From NCBI GenBank assembly GCA_964507445.1, contig CAZDQF010000019.1:39585-103584 (forward strand): a stretch of 64,000 nt of DNA, written 5' to 3'. Position numbers and translations under genes: made by a program. Positions 62,662 through 64,000 of the stretch are shown piece by piece (the first letter of the stretch is position 1; the number at the start of each line of letters is the position of its first letter). The notes under the pieces were generated by a model. It saw nothing but the letters and a program-made list of their open reading frames with translations, had not been told where the DNA came from and ran no database searches. The stretch comes from GCA-2683135 sp964507445 (GTDB lineage: Bacteria; Planctomycetota; GCA-002687715).

Positions 62662-63960
62662 TCAGATCATCAGGTCCAGAGTCGAGGCGCGGGTGGTTGC
62701 GACGGTGGTCGCGTCCCGCTTCCCGACGGAAGTCTGTGTAGACGGCGCCTTGCGGTCGCCTTTCGATTCGTCGCGGTCGTTCCTCCGATCGCGTCGGTCT
62801 TCTACGTCCGTGTCTGCGCCGGCGTCGCGAGGGTCCTGTTCGTCCGCGGACCCAAGCCCGGTCTGAATCTGCACCTCCGAGACGCGGATGCCCGCCTCGT
62901 CGAGGGTGCGGTAGAGCCGCGCCACATCACCCTCGAAGGCCCGAGCCACTTCCGCGTGGTCCGCGCGCACCGTGGCCGTGAGCTCCCCTGCCTTCATGGA
63001 CAGCTTGATGAGGAGCCGTCCCAGCTCCGGCGGGTCCAGGAGCACGGTCATCTCCGGTCGACGGGGCGACAGGCGAACCCGCACCTGGTCCATGAGGCGC
63101 TCCACGTTGAGCGGCTCCTGGGATGGGACTTCCTGGGTGACCTTCAGCCCGGACGTGATGCCGGTGCCCGGAGCGGTCACGGGAGCGGTCTGAACAGGAG
63201 TCGTTACCTGGTTGGGGTTGAACGTGGTCGTGGTCGGCTCCAGCGGAGTCCGGTTCTGGACGGAGGCGCTGGACGCGGAGGTGTCGGATGGCGCCGGAGC
63301 AGGAGCGGCGACGGTCTCGCCCTCCGTGGCGCGGGCGGTGTTCGGTCGCGGCAGCGCTTCGGCGCCGGGCGTCGGGCTCTCGCTGACGGGCTTTGGCTGG
63401 GGGAGCGCCTCGTTACCGCTCCGGCCGCGGTCCTGTCGGGCCGTCTCGGACCCGCTGGAGTTGGACCTTGGGGCGTTGGGGTGGACCCGCGGCGCCGCCG
63501 TGTCCTGGGCAACCCCATGGTCCGCCGGGCGGTTCGGGGTTGACGTCTCCGTCTGCGGGACCGTCGCCACCCGGGCGTTGATCGGCCCCTGGGTGTCGGT
63601 GGTCAGGGACGGGTGCGCGACCGTAGGCCTGGCCTGGGCGTCCGTCGCGGGCTTCGTCGCCTGTGCTCCAGGATCCGGAGCCGGGTTCTCCAGAGGCGCC
63701 ACCCAGTCCGAGTCGTGGCCAGGGGCCGGGTTCGGCGTCACGGGCAGGGGGGACGTCACGGGCTGGGCCGGGCCGTGAGAAGTCCGAGGACTTCCCGGTG
63801 TCTGGTGCGGTGTCTCCGTGCCGGGCAGCGGGCGAGCCGCCGCGGTCCCCCAGGCTCCTTGCGGGGCCTGGTTGATCCGGGAGAGGAGGTCCTGGGGTGA
63901 TGCCGGGGGCTGCGCTTCTCCCTGGGTCGTCAACGCGGCCAGGTTCATGGGCATGGGCAT
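62662..63960 (-). CDS. fliK: Hook-length control protein FliK
   Basis: The C-terminal domain (about 265-345) contains VRLSPRRPEMTVLLDPPELG, RLLIKLSMKAGELTATVRAD and HAEVARAFEGDVARLYRTLD, the Flg_hook/FliK pattern. The N-terminal two-thirds is a Pro/Ala/Thr-rich ruler. The ATG at 63960 (or 63954 or 63948) is only a possible start: the frame continues to the window edge through a repetitive Pro-Leu stretch, so the gene is probably partial. The tail is highly charged (DTDVEDRRDRRNDRDESKGD). Confidence 0.8.
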   Translation of the reverse strand: MPMPMNLAALTTQGEAQPPASPQDLLSRINQAPQGAWGTAAARPLPGTETPHQTPGSPRTSHGPAQPVTSPLPVTPNPAPGHDSDWVAPLENPAPDPGAQATKPATDAQARPTVAHPSLTTDTQGPINARVATVPQTETSTPNRPADHGVAQDTAAPRVHPNAPRSNSSGSETARQDRGRSGNEALPQPKPVSESPTPGAEALPRPNTARATEGETVAAPAPAPSDTSASSASVQNRTPLEPTTTTFNPNQVTTPVQTAPVTAPGTGITSGLKVTQEVPSQEPLNVERLMDQVRVRLSPRRPEMTVLLDPPELGRLLIKLSMKAGELTATVRADHAEVARAFEGDVARLYRTLDEAGIRVSEVQIQTGLGSADEQDPRDAGADTDVEDRRDRRNDRDESKGDRKAPSTQTSVGKRDATTVATTRASTLDLMI

Positions 63961-64000
63961 GGGCAGGGGCAGGGGCAGGGGCAGGGGCTGGGGCAGGGGC
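63946..64000. repeat. Hexanucleotide tandem repeat at the start of fliK
   Basis: Nine copies of CAGGGG with CATGGG and CTGGGG variants run from 63946 to the window edge. In the fliK frame they encode alternating Pro with Leu, Met or Gln. The six-base unit keeps the frame if copies are gained or lost. Confidence 0.85.

Overview
The window reads as a high-GC chromosomal segment of a motile, probably free-living member of the Planctomycetota. The evidence is the combination of a PVC-type dehydrogenase/HEAT/cytochrome c fusion, a DUF1080 (3-keto-disaccharide hydrolase) protein, an alkaline-phosphatase-superfamily 'sulfatase' with HEAT repeats, secreted beta-propeller proteins with a lineage-type C-terminal domain, and a sigma-54-controlled flagellar cluster. 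No insertion sequence, CRISPR array, tRNA or rRNA was recognised.

Left flagellar block (1-23,090). After the tail of a poly(A) polymerase/CCA-transferase-like gene, a minus-strand filament operon runs fliD-fliS-fliT-like-small axial protein-glycosyltransferase, preceded by flagellin and its own terminator. Divergent from flagellin is an NtrC-family activator whose receiver has Glu in place of the phosphoacceptor Asp (FleQ/FlrA-like). A good sigma-54 promoter (7171-7186) then drives a long, tightly overlapped plus-strand operon: three TPR envelope proteins, an FlrB-like kinase, an FlrC-like activator, flgB, flgC, fliE, fliF, fliG, fliH, fliI, fliJ, a MotE-like protein, motA, two motB paralogues and two fliL-type genes.

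Middle accessory block (23,094-48,696). This holds secreted and envelope enzymes: a glucose/sorbosone-dehydrogenase-type protein, the giant deacetylase/propeller/HEAT/cytochrome fusion, DUF1080, a beta-propeller protein, a four-gene operon (serine hydrolase-NamZ fusion, Zn alcohol dehydrogenase, alpha/alpha-toroid protein, Thr-type alkaline-phosphatase-superfamily protein), a class-I glutamine amidotransferase-like hydrolase, a PhyH-family protein and others. Two genes here have a single in-frame TGA inside a thioredoxin-like domain (25822-25824 and 47816-47818, both minus strand). Each TGA is followed by a perfect 7-bp stem with a 5-nt loop containing GU, at a spacing suited to a bacterial SECIS. 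I annotate both as candidate selenoproteins; this is the most striking observation in the window.

Right flagellar block (48,673-64,000). A minus-strand operon carries flgF, flgG, flgA, flgH, flgI, flgJ, flgN, flgK, flgL and a GNAT acetyltransferase. Upstream of it lie a PilZ-like membrane protein, flgE, flgD and fliK (cut by the window edge). Between flgF and the PilZ-like gene is a 520-bp gap containing a minus-strand sigma-54-like promoter for flgF, a plus-strand sigma-54-like promoter, a run of perfect hairpins and a strong plus-strand terminator (12-bp stem plus nine T). Together these outline a structured small RNA of about 245 nt with no protein-coding explanation.
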